Shown here: positions 28,497 to 35,591 of the stretch, in pieces | Position numbering within the stretch: the stretch's first letter is position 1 | How the letters are laid out: every line of letters begins with the position of its first letter | From: a virus | Virus record (IMG/VR): IMGVR_UViG_3300048034_000036 | Location: 1-35,700 of that record | Reading direction: 5' to 3' (one strand) | DNA length: 35,700 bases | Position numbers and translations under genes: made by a program | The notes under the pieces: model-generated | Told to the model about the DNA's origin: nothing | The model's database searches: none | The model's input: only the letters and a program-made list of their open reading frames with translations

Positions 28497-29771
28497 ATGG
28501 CAAGTTTTATAGATTTTCTTATGCAAAACAGAGGCGCTTTACAGCCAGAATACCGTGACCCGCGTGAAAGTATCGGTAGGCAGACAACGCAGAAAGCTTT
28601 ATCTGAATTGGATGAAATCGGAGAGATCGGGCAGGGGTCATTTAATCCTTTGTACGGGTTGCTGCGTGTGGCTAGTGCATTAGAACCAGCATATAGGGCG
28701 GTAAGCGGTTTAACTACGGGAACAGTGCAATCAACTGCGGAAGGCTTCCCATTTTATCTTGGCGAAAATTCAAGCGAGAGATTGGGTCGTGATTTACTGG
28801 CAATGCAGAATGAAGCGCCATTGGAAATGGTTGCTGCACCCTTTGCGGGATTGATAGACAAAGCCGGTGAGTTTGGGTCTATGGTCAAAAGATCACGGCC
28901 ATATCTTCTTGGCGATACATTAGAGGGAAACCCTGATGTTATGAATTTGCCAGAAAAGGGCAGACCAGCAGCGGTAGGCATTCCAGATGAAGGCAGATTT
29001 TCGTCTAGGCCGATTGCTGAAGTGCAAAGCGCATCTCGCAAATATATGGACGAAACCGGCATAGATATTCCAGAATATATTGAATATCCAGAATTAGATC
29101 AGCAGCGGGCTAAATATATCGCAGCAGCGTATGAGCGCATGAAGCACGATCCAGACAACCCAGAAGTCAAAGCAGCGTATGAGGCGCTAAAAAACGAAAC
29201 TATGGCGCAGTACGAGGCGCTAAAAGATACCGGTATAGATTTCAAGTTTTTGCGCGAAGGCCAGACAGATCCATACGCGAAAAGCCCCGCGCTGGGTTAT
29301 CAAGATGTTGTGGAGAACAGGGAATTAACTGTATTCCCTACTGACTTTGGCTACGGATCGGGTGAGTTTGACGCTTCAGACAACCCATTATTAGGTTTTG
29401 TTGGCCGAGTTGGCGATAAGGAAGATGCTGTTGCAAATGACGCTTTCCGCGTTGTGCATGATATGTTTGGGCATTTAGGCGCAGGAAACCCGCAGTTTAG
29501 AGCAAAAGGCGAAGAACGCGCATGGTTAGAGCATAGCAGGATGTTTAGCCCAGAAGCTCGCAAGGCCATGACAACTGAGACACGCGGCCAAAATAGCTGG
29601 TTAAACAGCGGGCCATTCGCAGATCAGAATGCTACCGCTTTGGGCGCTGATACAGTGTTTGCCGATCAGAAGGCCGGTTTGCTACCAGATTGGGCTGTAG
29701 ATCCACAGGGTATGCCAAAAGGTATTGAGCGTGATGAGCTAGACGAAATCATCAAGAAGTGGGGCAAATAA
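28497..29771 (+). CDS. Large protein with HDxFGH / TTETRGQNSW domain
   Basis: From ATG 28497 the product has 424 residues. The N-terminal ~170 residues contain helical, partly hydrophobic stretches (FNPLYGLLRVASALEPAYRA, then APLEMVAAPFAGLID). The C-terminal domain carries the motif FRVVHDMFGH (H321, D322, F324, G325, H326), then GEERAWLEHSRMFSPEARKA and TTETRGQNSWLN (residues 359-370). This arrangement of His, Asp, Glu and Asn is found in phage 'polyvalent' proteins and is predicted to be enzymatic, but the reaction is unknown. The protein could be ejected into the host. Confidence 0.65.
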   Translation: MASFIDFLMQNRGALQPEYRDPRESIGRQTTQKALSELDEIGEIGQGSFNPLYGLLRVASALEPAYRAVSGLTTGTVQSTAEGFPFYLGENSSERLGRDLLAMQNEAPLEMVAAPFAGLIDKAGEFGSMVKRSRPYLLGDTLEGNPDVMNLPEKGRPAAVGIPDEGRFSSRPIAEVQSASRKYMDETGIDIPEYIEYPELDQQRAKYIAAAYERMKHDPDNPEVKAAYEALKNETMAQYEALKDTGIDFKFLREGQTDPYAKSPALGYQDVVENRELTVFPTDFGYGSGEFDASDNPLLGFVGRVGDKEDAVANDAFRVVHDMFGHLGAGNPQFRAKGEERAWLEHSRMFSPEARKAMTTETRGQNSWLNSGPFADQNATALGADTVFADQKAGLLPDWAVDPQGMPKGIERDELDEIIKKWGK

Positions 29772-30349
29772 TGGCTAAAGGTTTAAAAGCTGTTTCAGAG
29801 TTAGCAAGAGGCTTGCTTGATTTGTTTCATTACTCTGATGAAGTGCGTCCAGTTATTGATCCATTGCAACATTTAAGCAATCCTAACATTCGTGGCATGG
29901 AACGTGATTTGGCTTACGGAACGCGCTTATCTAAGTATGGTGAAGTGCCAGAGGTCATATATGATCCTTACCCGCCACAATCCTATTTTGGAACATCAGA
30001 ATATACACCAGAAAGAGGGTTAGGTGGCGTAATTCATAGAGCGCCAGCGGAAGCAGAAGGGTTTTATGATGTATCGGAAGATTTTAAAAAGTTTATGCCC
30101 TTAGCGCGTGAAGAGGTAATGGACAGACTGGCAACATTTGATAAGAAATTTTCACCGCCAGAAGTAAACGCAATGGTGCAAGGTAGGGCTATGAGCCTTG
30201 CAAAAGAGGCCAAATATTTAGGTTTAAGCAATAGAAAATATAGGCCAAATGTATATACTCAATTTAACGAAGTGATCCCGCAAGAGGTTCAACCGTTGGG
30301 GCAAGAAATGATGTCACTGGTGGAATACTTAGAGAGCATAAAAAAATGA
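29771..30349 (+). CDS. Putative ADP-ribosyltransferase-like protein
   Basis: From ATG 29771 (overlapping the previous stop, TAATG) the protein has 192 residues. Near the N-terminus it reads DLFHYSDEVRPVIDPLQH (H20-Y21-S22, D30-P31) and RGMERD (E44). This pattern, with a short helix between the 'HYS' and 'IDP' motifs, is known from ART-like phage polyvalent domains and toxin-like ADP-ribosyltransferases. The later YFGTSEYTPERG may contribute to NAD binding. The C-terminal third is helical. Activity is not shown; a catalytic Glu cannot be assigned securely. Confidence 0.5.
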   Translation: MAKGLKAVSELARGLLDLFHYSDEVRPVIDPLQHLSNPNIRGMERDLAYGTRLSKYGEVPEVIYDPYPPQSYFGTSEYTPERGLGGVIHRAPAEAEGFYDVSEDFKKFMPLAREEVMDRLATFDKKFSPPEVNAMVQGRAMSLAKEAKYLGLSNRKYRPNVYTQFNEVIPQEVQPLGQEMMSLVEYLESIKK

Positions 30350-30516
30350 CAGAATATGAAATGGAAGTTGATGATATGGGTCTGGGCTTAATGCGCAGTG
30401 ATCCATTTTACAAAAGCATTGATGTTATCAAGGAAGAGGCTACTGGCACAATGCAGAAGCGTTATTTGGTAAAAGTAATAGAAAGTGAAGAAAATGCCTA
30501 TTACAAATTACAGTGA
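30346..30516 (+). CDS. Small hypothetical protein, 56 residues
   Basis: ATG 30346 overlaps the previous stop (ATGA). The product (MTEYEMEVDDMGLGLMRSDP, then FYKSIDVIKEEATGTMQKRY, then LVKVIESEENAYYKLQ) looks like a small acidic beta-helix domain. Its end overlaps the adaptor start by 23 bases. No ribosome binding site of its own is seen, consistent with coupling. Not recognised. Confidence 0.5.
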   Translation: MTEYEMEVDDMGLGLMRSDPFYKSIDVIKEEATGTMQKRYLVKVIESEENAYYKLQ

Positions 30517-31111
30517 GTTAAAATCCAGCATAGCTGATTTTCTCAACAGGGATGATCTAACATCAACTATCCCTACCTTTGTTGCTTTGGCTGAAGCTGA
30601 TTTTAACAGAACGGTAAGGCACTGGCGGCAAGAAAAGAGATCAACCGCTGAAATTGATACCCAATACAGTGGGTTTCCCAACGATTTTTTAGAGCCAATT
30701 AGATTTCATTCAGAGGCCAACGGCAAATTGTTAGAGCTTGTGTCTGTATCTGAAATGCAAAATCTGCGCTTCGCAAACAATAACACTTTAGGCAAGCCAG
30801 AATTTTATGCGATTACTGCTGGTGAGTTTGAGGTGTACCCAACGCCAGATAGTGCGTATAGCGCGGAGCTTTATTACTATTCTAAGCTAGATGCATTGTC
30901 AGACAGCACCGCAACAAATTGGATGCTAACAAATTTCCCTGATGCATATCTGTATGGAGCATTGTTGCATAGCGCACCATATCTAGCCGATGATGCAAGG
31001 GTCAGCGTGTGGGCGGCTTTGCATCAAAAGGTTATAAATGATATAAATACAGAAAGTGAGCGCACAAAAGTCGGTAGTTCTGGGCGGCGCATTAAAATTA
31101 GGAGTTACTGA
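30494..31111 (+). CDS. Head-tail adaptor (SU10-type)
   Basis: From ATG 30494 the product has 205 residues. The pattern ITNYSELKSSIADFLNRDDL, then PTFVALAEADFNRTVRHWRQ, then PNDFLEPIRFH and ELYYYSKLDALSDS matches the adaptor family of SU10-like podoviruses, also widespread in marine phages. It joins the portal to the tail. The last domain (FPDAYLYGALLHSAPYLADD) is typical as well. A GTG three codons earlier is possible. It lies with fibre genes, far from portal and coat on the map, although portal and coat lie further along on the same strand. Confidence 0.85.
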   Translation: MPITNYSELKSSIADFLNRDDLTSTIPTFVALAEADFNRTVRHWRQEKRSTAEIDTQYSGFPNDFLEPIRFHSEANGKLLELVSVSEMQNLRFANNNTLGKPEFYAITAGEFEVYPTPDSAYSAELYYYSKLDALSDSTATNWMLTNFPDAYLYGALLHSAPYLADDARVSVWAALHQKVINDINTESERTKVGSSGRRIKIRSY

Positions 31112-31524
31112 TGAGTTTTACAGATTACCTTGAGGACAAGATTTTAGATCATGTGTTTGGCGGTAACGCTTACACCGCCCCAACAACCCTTTACGTTGGG
31201 CTTCATACCAGCGCCGACAGTGACAGCGCGGCCGGCACAGAGGTTTCTGGCGGTGGATATGCACGACAAACCGCGGCATTCACAGTTAGCGGCACAACCC
31301 CGACTGAGGCGGCAACAACCACTGCGATAGAATTCCCAACCGCAACAGCGGATTACGGCACGGTTTCCTATGCAGCAATTTACGATGCGGTAACCGGCGG
31401 CAATCGGCTGGCATGGGCGCAGCTTACAGATCCTAGCGATTTCACGACTGCTTTGCCAAAGCTAATTGAAAGCGGCGATGTGTTTAGAATTTCATCTGGC
31501 AACTTGAAGGTAAGGCTCGACTAA
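31111..31524 (+). CDS. Tail fibre-like protein (Gp80-type)
   Basis: This 137-residue protein starts MSFTDYLEDKILDHVFGGNA and continues with PTTLYVGLHTSADSDS and GGGYARQTAAFTV, ending in IESGDVFRISSGNLKVRLD. The sequence is characteristic of the Gp80-like tail-fibre family seen in many phages, often after adaptor genes. It is beta-rich and likely forms part of the tail surface. AGGAG precedes the ATG, which shares a base with the previous stop. Confidence 0.8.
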   Translation: MSFTDYLEDKILDHVFGGNAYTAPTTLYVGLHTSADSDSAAGTEVSGGGYARQTAAFTVSGTTPTEAATTTAIEFPTATADYGTVSYAAIYDAVTGGNRLAWAQLTDPSDFTTALPKLIESGDVFRISSGNLKVRLD

Positions 31525-31775
31525 TGGCAACCATCGTAACCCGCGCTGGCAAAGGCTCACCGCTAACCCACGCGGAAGTCGATGCGAACTTTGGAAATTT
31601 AAACACAGACAAAGTTGAGGCAAGCACCATCAGTACATATGGGGCTTCTTTAATTGATGATGCTGACGCCTCTGCGGCTCGCACAACGCTGGGCCTTGGC
31701 TCCGCTGCAACATCCAACACAACCGACTTTGATGAGGCTGGAATAGCCTTGGCGTTGTCTATCGCTCTGGGGTAA
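31524..31775 (+). CDS. Short tail-fibre N-terminal-type protein
   Basis: This 83-residue protein has the motif GKGSPLTHAEVDANFGNLNT, which is the start of many phage tail fibres. Here it is separate rather than joined to a distal domain. The end contains a repeat-like IDDADASAARTTLGLGSAAT, the type of stalk sequence that follows in long fibres. The TAATG overlap with the previous gene implies coupling. It may form a small adaptor part for the fibres encoded behind. Confidence 0.75.
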   Translation: MATIVTRAGKGSPLTHAEVDANFGNLNTDKVEASTISTYGASLIDDADASAARTTLGLGSAATSNTTDFDEAGIALALSIALG

Positions 31776-31778
31776 ATC

Positions 31779-32087
31779 ATGGCTAATACATTTAAAAATT
31801 ATACTTCAGCAAGCGTCGGAACCGGCGCCACTACGACATACACCGTTCCATCCTCGACTACGGCAGTCGTGATCGGCTGCAACCTAGCAAACCGCACAAC
31901 CAGCCAGATTGCCGTGGATGTCCAATGCGCTGGGGTTTACTTGGTCAAGGGCGCTCCGATCCCAGCCAACTCAGCGCTGTCAGTGCTAGACGGCAAGGTC
32001 ATCTTGGAAACTACAGACACCGTGGTTGTCACCAGCGATACAGCCAGTTCAACGGATGTGATCGTCAGCGTACTGGAGCAAACATAA
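31779..32087 (+). CDS. Small tail-associated protein
   Basis: This 102-residue, beta-rich protein starts MANTFKNYTSASVGTGATTT and continues with VVIGCNLANRTTSQIAVDVQ, then GAPIPANSALSVLDGKVILE. Proteins of this pattern occur commonly in tail-fibre regions of marine phages. It is probably a small jelly-roll-like trimer. GGGG lies upstream of the ATG. Function beyond virion structure is unknown. Confidence 0.7.
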   Translation: MANTFKNYTSASVGTGATTTYTVPSSTTAVVIGCNLANRTTSQIAVDVQCAGVYLVKGAPIPANSALSVLDGKVILETTDTVVVTSDTASSTDVIVSVLEQT

Positions 32088-32088
32088 G

Positions 32089-32856
32089 ATGGCGGGTTAC
32101 ATTGGAACCAAGGCGGTAAACCTTAGCACCACGGCTGCGAATGTTGGCGGCGATGCTGACATTGGCGGTGATCTAACGGTAGACACAAGCACCCTGCACG
32201 TTGACAGCGCGAATAATCGGGTGGGCGTGGGGACGATTTTGCCTAGTGACGTTTTACATGTCGTGACGCCGACTTTTGGAGGCATGACGCTTGAATGTAC
32301 AGGCGCAACGGCTGATCCAACGTTTAAGTTTTTAGGTGACAGTGGCAATTACTGGTCACTACAGCAAGACGCAAGTCAGGGTGACAGCTTTCAGTTTCGT
32401 TATAATAACTCGGAGAAGGTTCGCATCGACTCCGCTGGCCGTGTCACAATGCCGTATCAGCCAGCGGCGTTTGTTGCAAAGGACAACGGGGGCGGTTGGA
32501 CGACATTTAGCGGGACTATGGTATTTAATGATGTGAAATTAAATCGAGGCAACTGTTATAACAGTTCTACGGGAATATTTACCTGTCCAGCAGCGGGTGT
32601 ATATCGTGTTCATGCAGAGGCTTTGACTGGCAATGTAACTACATCCTGTCATGTTAAAGTTTACAAAAACGGATCATCCGTCGTCGCAAGCGGCGCACAC
32701 TCAAACTACCAAGGCTCCACTTACTATACTATTGGAACAGAAGCCCTAGTTCAGTGTGCCGTTAACGATCAGTTAAGTGTGTTTATGTCGAGTAGTAACA
32801 ACGCACTTTATCAAAACACGGACTACGCAAAAGCGACCTTTATGATGGTAGGATAA
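32089..32856 (+). CDS. Tail fibre with C1q-like C-terminal domain
   Basis: This 255-residue protein has an N-terminal 'MAGYIGTKAVNLSTTAANVG' block followed by stalk repeats (DADIGGDLTVDTSTLHVDSA), then an intermediate beta domain. The C-terminal ~135 residues look like a C1q/TNF-like trimer domain: MVFNDVKLNRGNCYNSSTGI, FTCPAAGVYRVHAEALTG, and the closing DYAKATFMMVG. Such tips can bind polysaccharides. The AGGAGG of the next gene follows directly. Confidence 0.75.
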   Translation: MAGYIGTKAVNLSTTAANVGGDADIGGDLTVDTSTLHVDSANNRVGVGTILPSDVLHVVTPTFGGMTLECTGATADPTFKFLGDSGNYWSLQQDASQGDSFQFRYNNSEKVRIDSAGRVTMPYQPAAFVAKDNGGGWTTFSGTMVFNDVKLNRGNCYNSSTGIFTCPAAGVYRVHAEALTGNVTTSCHVKVYKNGSSVVASGAHSNYQGSTYYTIGTEALVQCAVNDQLSVFMSSSNNALYQNTDYAKATFMMVG

Positions 32857-32868
32857 TAGGAGGCAACA

Positions 32869-33141
32869 ATGCCAAACATCACAATCACACTGACAGACAC
32901 TCAGCTTAAAGGCTTAGAGTACGTTGCATTATCTCCACAAGACTGGGCTGAAAACGCAGTTACTAACCGTGCGAGAATAGCCAGTGACGAAATCATCTCA
33001 ATGTACACCAATCGTGCGTTAGATGAAGGCGTACAAATCCCAGCCACCCGTGAGCTTATTGTAGCTGATGCCTTTACACGAGGCTGGGCGCAGACAGCGG
33101 CACAAGTGCAGTCTGAAGCTGAGGCACAGGAGACACCCTAA
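32869..33141 (+). CDS. Small helical protein within the fibre cluster
   Basis: This 90-residue protein starts MPNITITLTDTQLKGLEYVA and has a helical body (DWAENAVTNRARIASDEIIS, then AFTRGWAQTAAQVQSEAEAQ). The start pattern is known from small phage proteins that accompany tail fibres as likely chaperones or connectors. The binding site is AGGAGG. The stop overlaps the next ATG. Confidence 0.65.
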   Translation: MPNITITLTDTQLKGLEYVALSPQDWAENAVTNRARIASDEIISMYTNRALDEGVQIPATRELIVADAFTRGWAQTAAQVQSEAEAQETP

Positions 33142-33599
33142 TGTCAGTATACATAGGCTCACAGCCAGTCCCGCATTCGACGCAAACGCGGCAGACCTTT
33201 ACGGCGGTATCTGGGCAAACCAGCTTTGCCACGGCGGGCTATACGGCTGGCTTTGTGGATGTCTACATGAACGGCGTGAGGCTGGTCGATGGCACTGACT
33301 TTGCGGCTACCAACGGATCTGACGTTGTGCTGACATCTGGTGCTGCCACGGGCGACATCATCGATGTGCTGATGTTCACAGCGGTTGACCTTGCCACTGC
33401 GGTTGGCGGGGGCCGCTACAAGGGTGAGCGCGGTACGCTTGGCCCTGCGGCTGCGGCTGGTGACATCTTTCGTGTGAACGAGCAAACCTTGAATGCAAAC
33501 GTAACAATAGACGCGACAGAGAACGCCTCATGCGCTGGGCCGCTAACCCTAGCCACTGGTGTGACACTCACCGTCAACGGCAATTTAACGGTGGTATAA
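33141..33599 (+). CDS. Tail-fibre-type protein, 152 residues
   Basis: It starts MSVYIGSQPVPHSTQTRQTF, followed by SGQTSFATAGYTAGFVDVYM and NGVRLVDGTDFAATNGSDVV. The 'FVDVYMNGVRLVDGTDF' motif is recurrent in phage tail-fibre proteins of marine phages, which continue with collagen- or repeat-like stalks. The C-terminal part (LNANVTIDATENASCAGPLT) is a short beta-helix-like segment. The stop overlaps the next ATG region (TAAATG). Confidence 0.75.
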   Translation: MSVYIGSQPVPHSTQTRQTFTAVSGQTSFATAGYTAGFVDVYMNGVRLVDGTDFAATNGSDVVLTSGAATGDIIDVLMFTAVDLATAVGGGRYKGERGTLGPAAAAGDIFRVNEQTLNANVTIDATENASCAGPLTLATGVTLTVNGNLTVV

Positions 33600-34154
33600 A
33601 TGGCAGGTGAATTAATCGTACAAACACTCAAAGGCCCGACATCTGGGGCTAATGCTGGTAAAGTCATAGTGGCTGATGGACATATACTTGATGCTAGTGC
33701 TGGGTTTGTTCCCGCTGCGGGGCAAGTCGTACAAGAACTTCATAACAGAATTACCACCAATTCATCTTTTAGCTCCTCTGGGTATACCGATATGGCGGGG
33801 TTCAATATGAATATTACCCCTGAGTATTCGGATAGTTTAATTATCATTAGTGTTTGGGCTAAGACGAAGATGGTGCAAACCTCGGATCAGTGCGGCCATG
33901 ACCATAGGCTCTTGAGAGATAATACTGTGCAAGTTCATAAGTCTAGTTGGCAGAGCTACTTCAACAGATCACAGCTAGCTACCGACATATACCCGCCATT
34001 AGATTTCACCATCGTCGATCAGCCTAACACAACGTCGCAAGTTAATTATAAAGTACAAGGGCGTATTTATGGCGGCAGTCACGGGGGGTGGAGTATAAAC
34101 AGTAATGGGGGAACCGCACTCTATACTATGACGATCAAGGAGATCAAACAATGA
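33600..34154 (+). CDS. Fibre-like protein, tandem member 1
   Basis: This 184-residue protein has an N-terminal beta segment (MAGELIVQTLKGPTSGANAG) and then a jelly-roll-like domain: GQVVQELHNRITTNSSFSSS, NITPEYSDSLIIISVWAKTK, and a final strand GGTALYTMTIKEIKQ. The two genes behind have the same order of features. Similar tips serve in receptor binding. No short signature assigns a known family. Confidence 0.65.
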   Translation: MAGELIVQTLKGPTSGANAGKVIVADGHILDASAGFVPAAGQVVQELHNRITTNSSFSSSGYTDMAGFNMNITPEYSDSLIIISVWAKTKMVQTSDQCGHDHRLLRDNTVQVHKSSWQSYFNRSQLATDIYPPLDFTIVDQPNTTSQVNYKVQGRIYGGSHGGWSINSNGGTALYTMTIKEIKQ

Positions 34155-34675
34155 GTACACTCTACGTTGATAATCTCCAGCCTAACTTGGGTAGTCGTGT
34201 CATGGCGGCAGGGCATGTGGTTCAGGTAGTTCAGGAAGTCGAAACAGCTTCTGGTACTGTTTCTGGAGGATCATGGCAAACCATTATGACTGCCTCTATC
34301 ACACCGACATCCGCTTCAAGTAAAATTATAATCACCTGCAATAGTAATTTCGGCAATACTCATACGGGTGGTCTAGAGTTTGGGACAAGGACACTTTCTA
34401 GTGTAACTGGGGCCGTTCAAATTGGGGCTGCTTCTGGTAATAAGACATCTGCAAACACTGTTTTGTATATAGAAGGCGGTACGTATTATGGGGCCGTTTA
34501 CCCCTCTTGGACAGTTATGGATGCGCCAGCAGTTACATCACCCGTAACGTACTCTCTTCAGGTTTATGGTAGTGAAAATCAGTCTGTAGAATACAACAAG
34601 CAAGGTCAGAACGCAGACGCAGAGTACAGCATTAGAGGTAATTCTAGTATTCTATTAATGGAGATCGCACAATGA
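34151..34675 (+). CDS. Fibre-like protein, tandem member 2
   Basis: This 174-residue protein has GHVVQVVQEVETASGTVSGG, then SWQTIMTASITPTSASSKII, then ITCNSNFGNTHTGG, ending with NSSILLMEIAQ. The pattern 'VxQVxQ ... SITPTSASSKIIIT ... SILLMEI' occurs in many phage fibre tips. It shares length, fold pattern and end with the flanking genes, which indicates tandem duplication followed by divergence. AAGGAG precedes the ATG. Confidence 0.65.
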   Translation: MSTLYVDNLQPNLGSRVMAAGHVVQVVQEVETASGTVSGGSWQTIMTASITPTSASSKIIITCNSNFGNTHTGGLEFGTRTLSSVTGAVQIGAASGNKTSANTVLYIEGGTYYGAVYPSWTVMDAPAVTSPVTYSLQVYGSENQSVEYNKQGQNADAEYSIRGNSSILLMEIAQ

Positions 34676-35181
34676 CCAGCATCATAAAAGTCGATCAAAT
34701 CCAGAATGCTGCGGGTGGTGTACCTACTGCGGGTGACTTGGGGCTGAATGTGAGTGGGTCTGTGTTGCAGGTTCAAAGGCATTCTTTTACAAACCAGACA
34801 GCAATTGGCTCCGTATCATACGTCAGTGTTTCTGGTTCTTCTTTTACGTTTACACCAAAGTCTTCATCATCAACGCTTATAGTTGTATCGGATGTCTCTT
34901 GTCGCACTAACGGTACAGCTCAGGGCATGATATTTAAGCATTATATTGATGGTACATCTATAAGCAATGACAGTGGTTATGGACATGAATTTTACTTTTC
35001 TACTGGTGCACATGCAGACATATACGCACGTCAAACAAAGAGCGATAGTTATAACAATACATCTACATCCTCAAAAGCAATAGAACTTTATGCTAGAGAC
35101 TATGCCAATGGGGGAGACCAAAGAGTAAACTTCGCAAATAGGTTCATGTCTTCAATAATAGTAACAGAAGTAGCTGGCTAA
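34672..35181 (+). CDS. Fibre-like protein, tandem member 3
   Basis: This 169-residue protein starts MTSIIKVDQIQNAAGGVPTA, the usual start of fibre-tip proteins in this arrangement. It continues GSVLQVQRHSFTNQTAIGSV, then SGSSFTFTPKSSSSTLIVVS, and the closing strand SSIIVTEVAG. Same layout as the two genes before it. It overlaps the previous stop by four bases (ATGA-type). A receptor-binding or fibre-tip role is likely. Confidence 0.65.
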   Translation: MTSIIKVDQIQNAAGGVPTAGDLGLNVSGSVLQVQRHSFTNQTAIGSVSYVSVSGSSFTFTPKSSSSTLIVVSDVSCRTNGTAQGMIFKHYIDGTSISNDSGYGHEFYFSTGAHADIYARQTKSDSYNNTSTSSKAIELYARDYANGGDQRVNFANRFMSSIIVTEVAG

Positions 35182-35196
35182 AGGAGGCCTTATAAA

Positions 35197-35580
35197 ATGA
35201 CAACAATCGCAACAGCACTATCAGAGTTGGGTGTTACGGAGTGGGTACTGCGTGGTGAGCCAACAACAGAAGCTGAGTTTGGCACTATGTTTGCTAAGGT
35301 CACTGGCGCAGACGCGAATGGCTCAGCTATCGAAAGCACAAACCCCGCAGATTGGGGTACAACTTGGGCAGCAGTAGCAGCCAAGCGTGACGAACTCATT
35401 GCAGCACAACCTATGAAAGAGCTTCGTGCAGAGCGTGACCGCCTGATTGCAACTACAGACTGGTGGGCTGGCTCAGATCGTACAATGACAGTAGAGCAGA
35501 CAGCGTATCGCCAAGCACTACGAGATATAACTGCAAGTGCGACATCACTAGATGATGTGACTTGGCCTGAAAAGCCGTGA
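35197..35580 (+). CDS. Tail assembly chaperone-type protein (Phage_tail_APC-like)
   Basis: This 127-residue protein has a C-terminal part KELRAERDRLIATTDWWAGS followed by DRTMTVEQTAYRQALRDITA. It matches the Phage_tail_APC domain, which is found with tail fibres and is thought to aid their assembly. The N-terminal half (VTEWVLRGEPTTEAEFGTMF, then ADWGTTWAAVAAKRDEL) is helical. AGGAGG lies before the ATG. The truncated fibre gene follows after 11 bases. Confidence 0.85.
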   Translation: MTTIATALSELGVTEWVLRGEPTTEAEFGTMFAKVTGADANGSAIESTNPADWGTTWAAVAAKRDELIAAQPMKELRAERDRLIATTDWWAGSDRTMTVEQTAYRQALRDITASATSLDDVTWPEKP

Positions 35581-35591
35581 GGTATTAGTTT

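Noticed and set aside
33159-33485. 108-residue minus-strand frame opposite a fibre gene
   Set aside because: No binding site, Arg/His-rich complement composition, and the opposite strand carries a known fibre motif.
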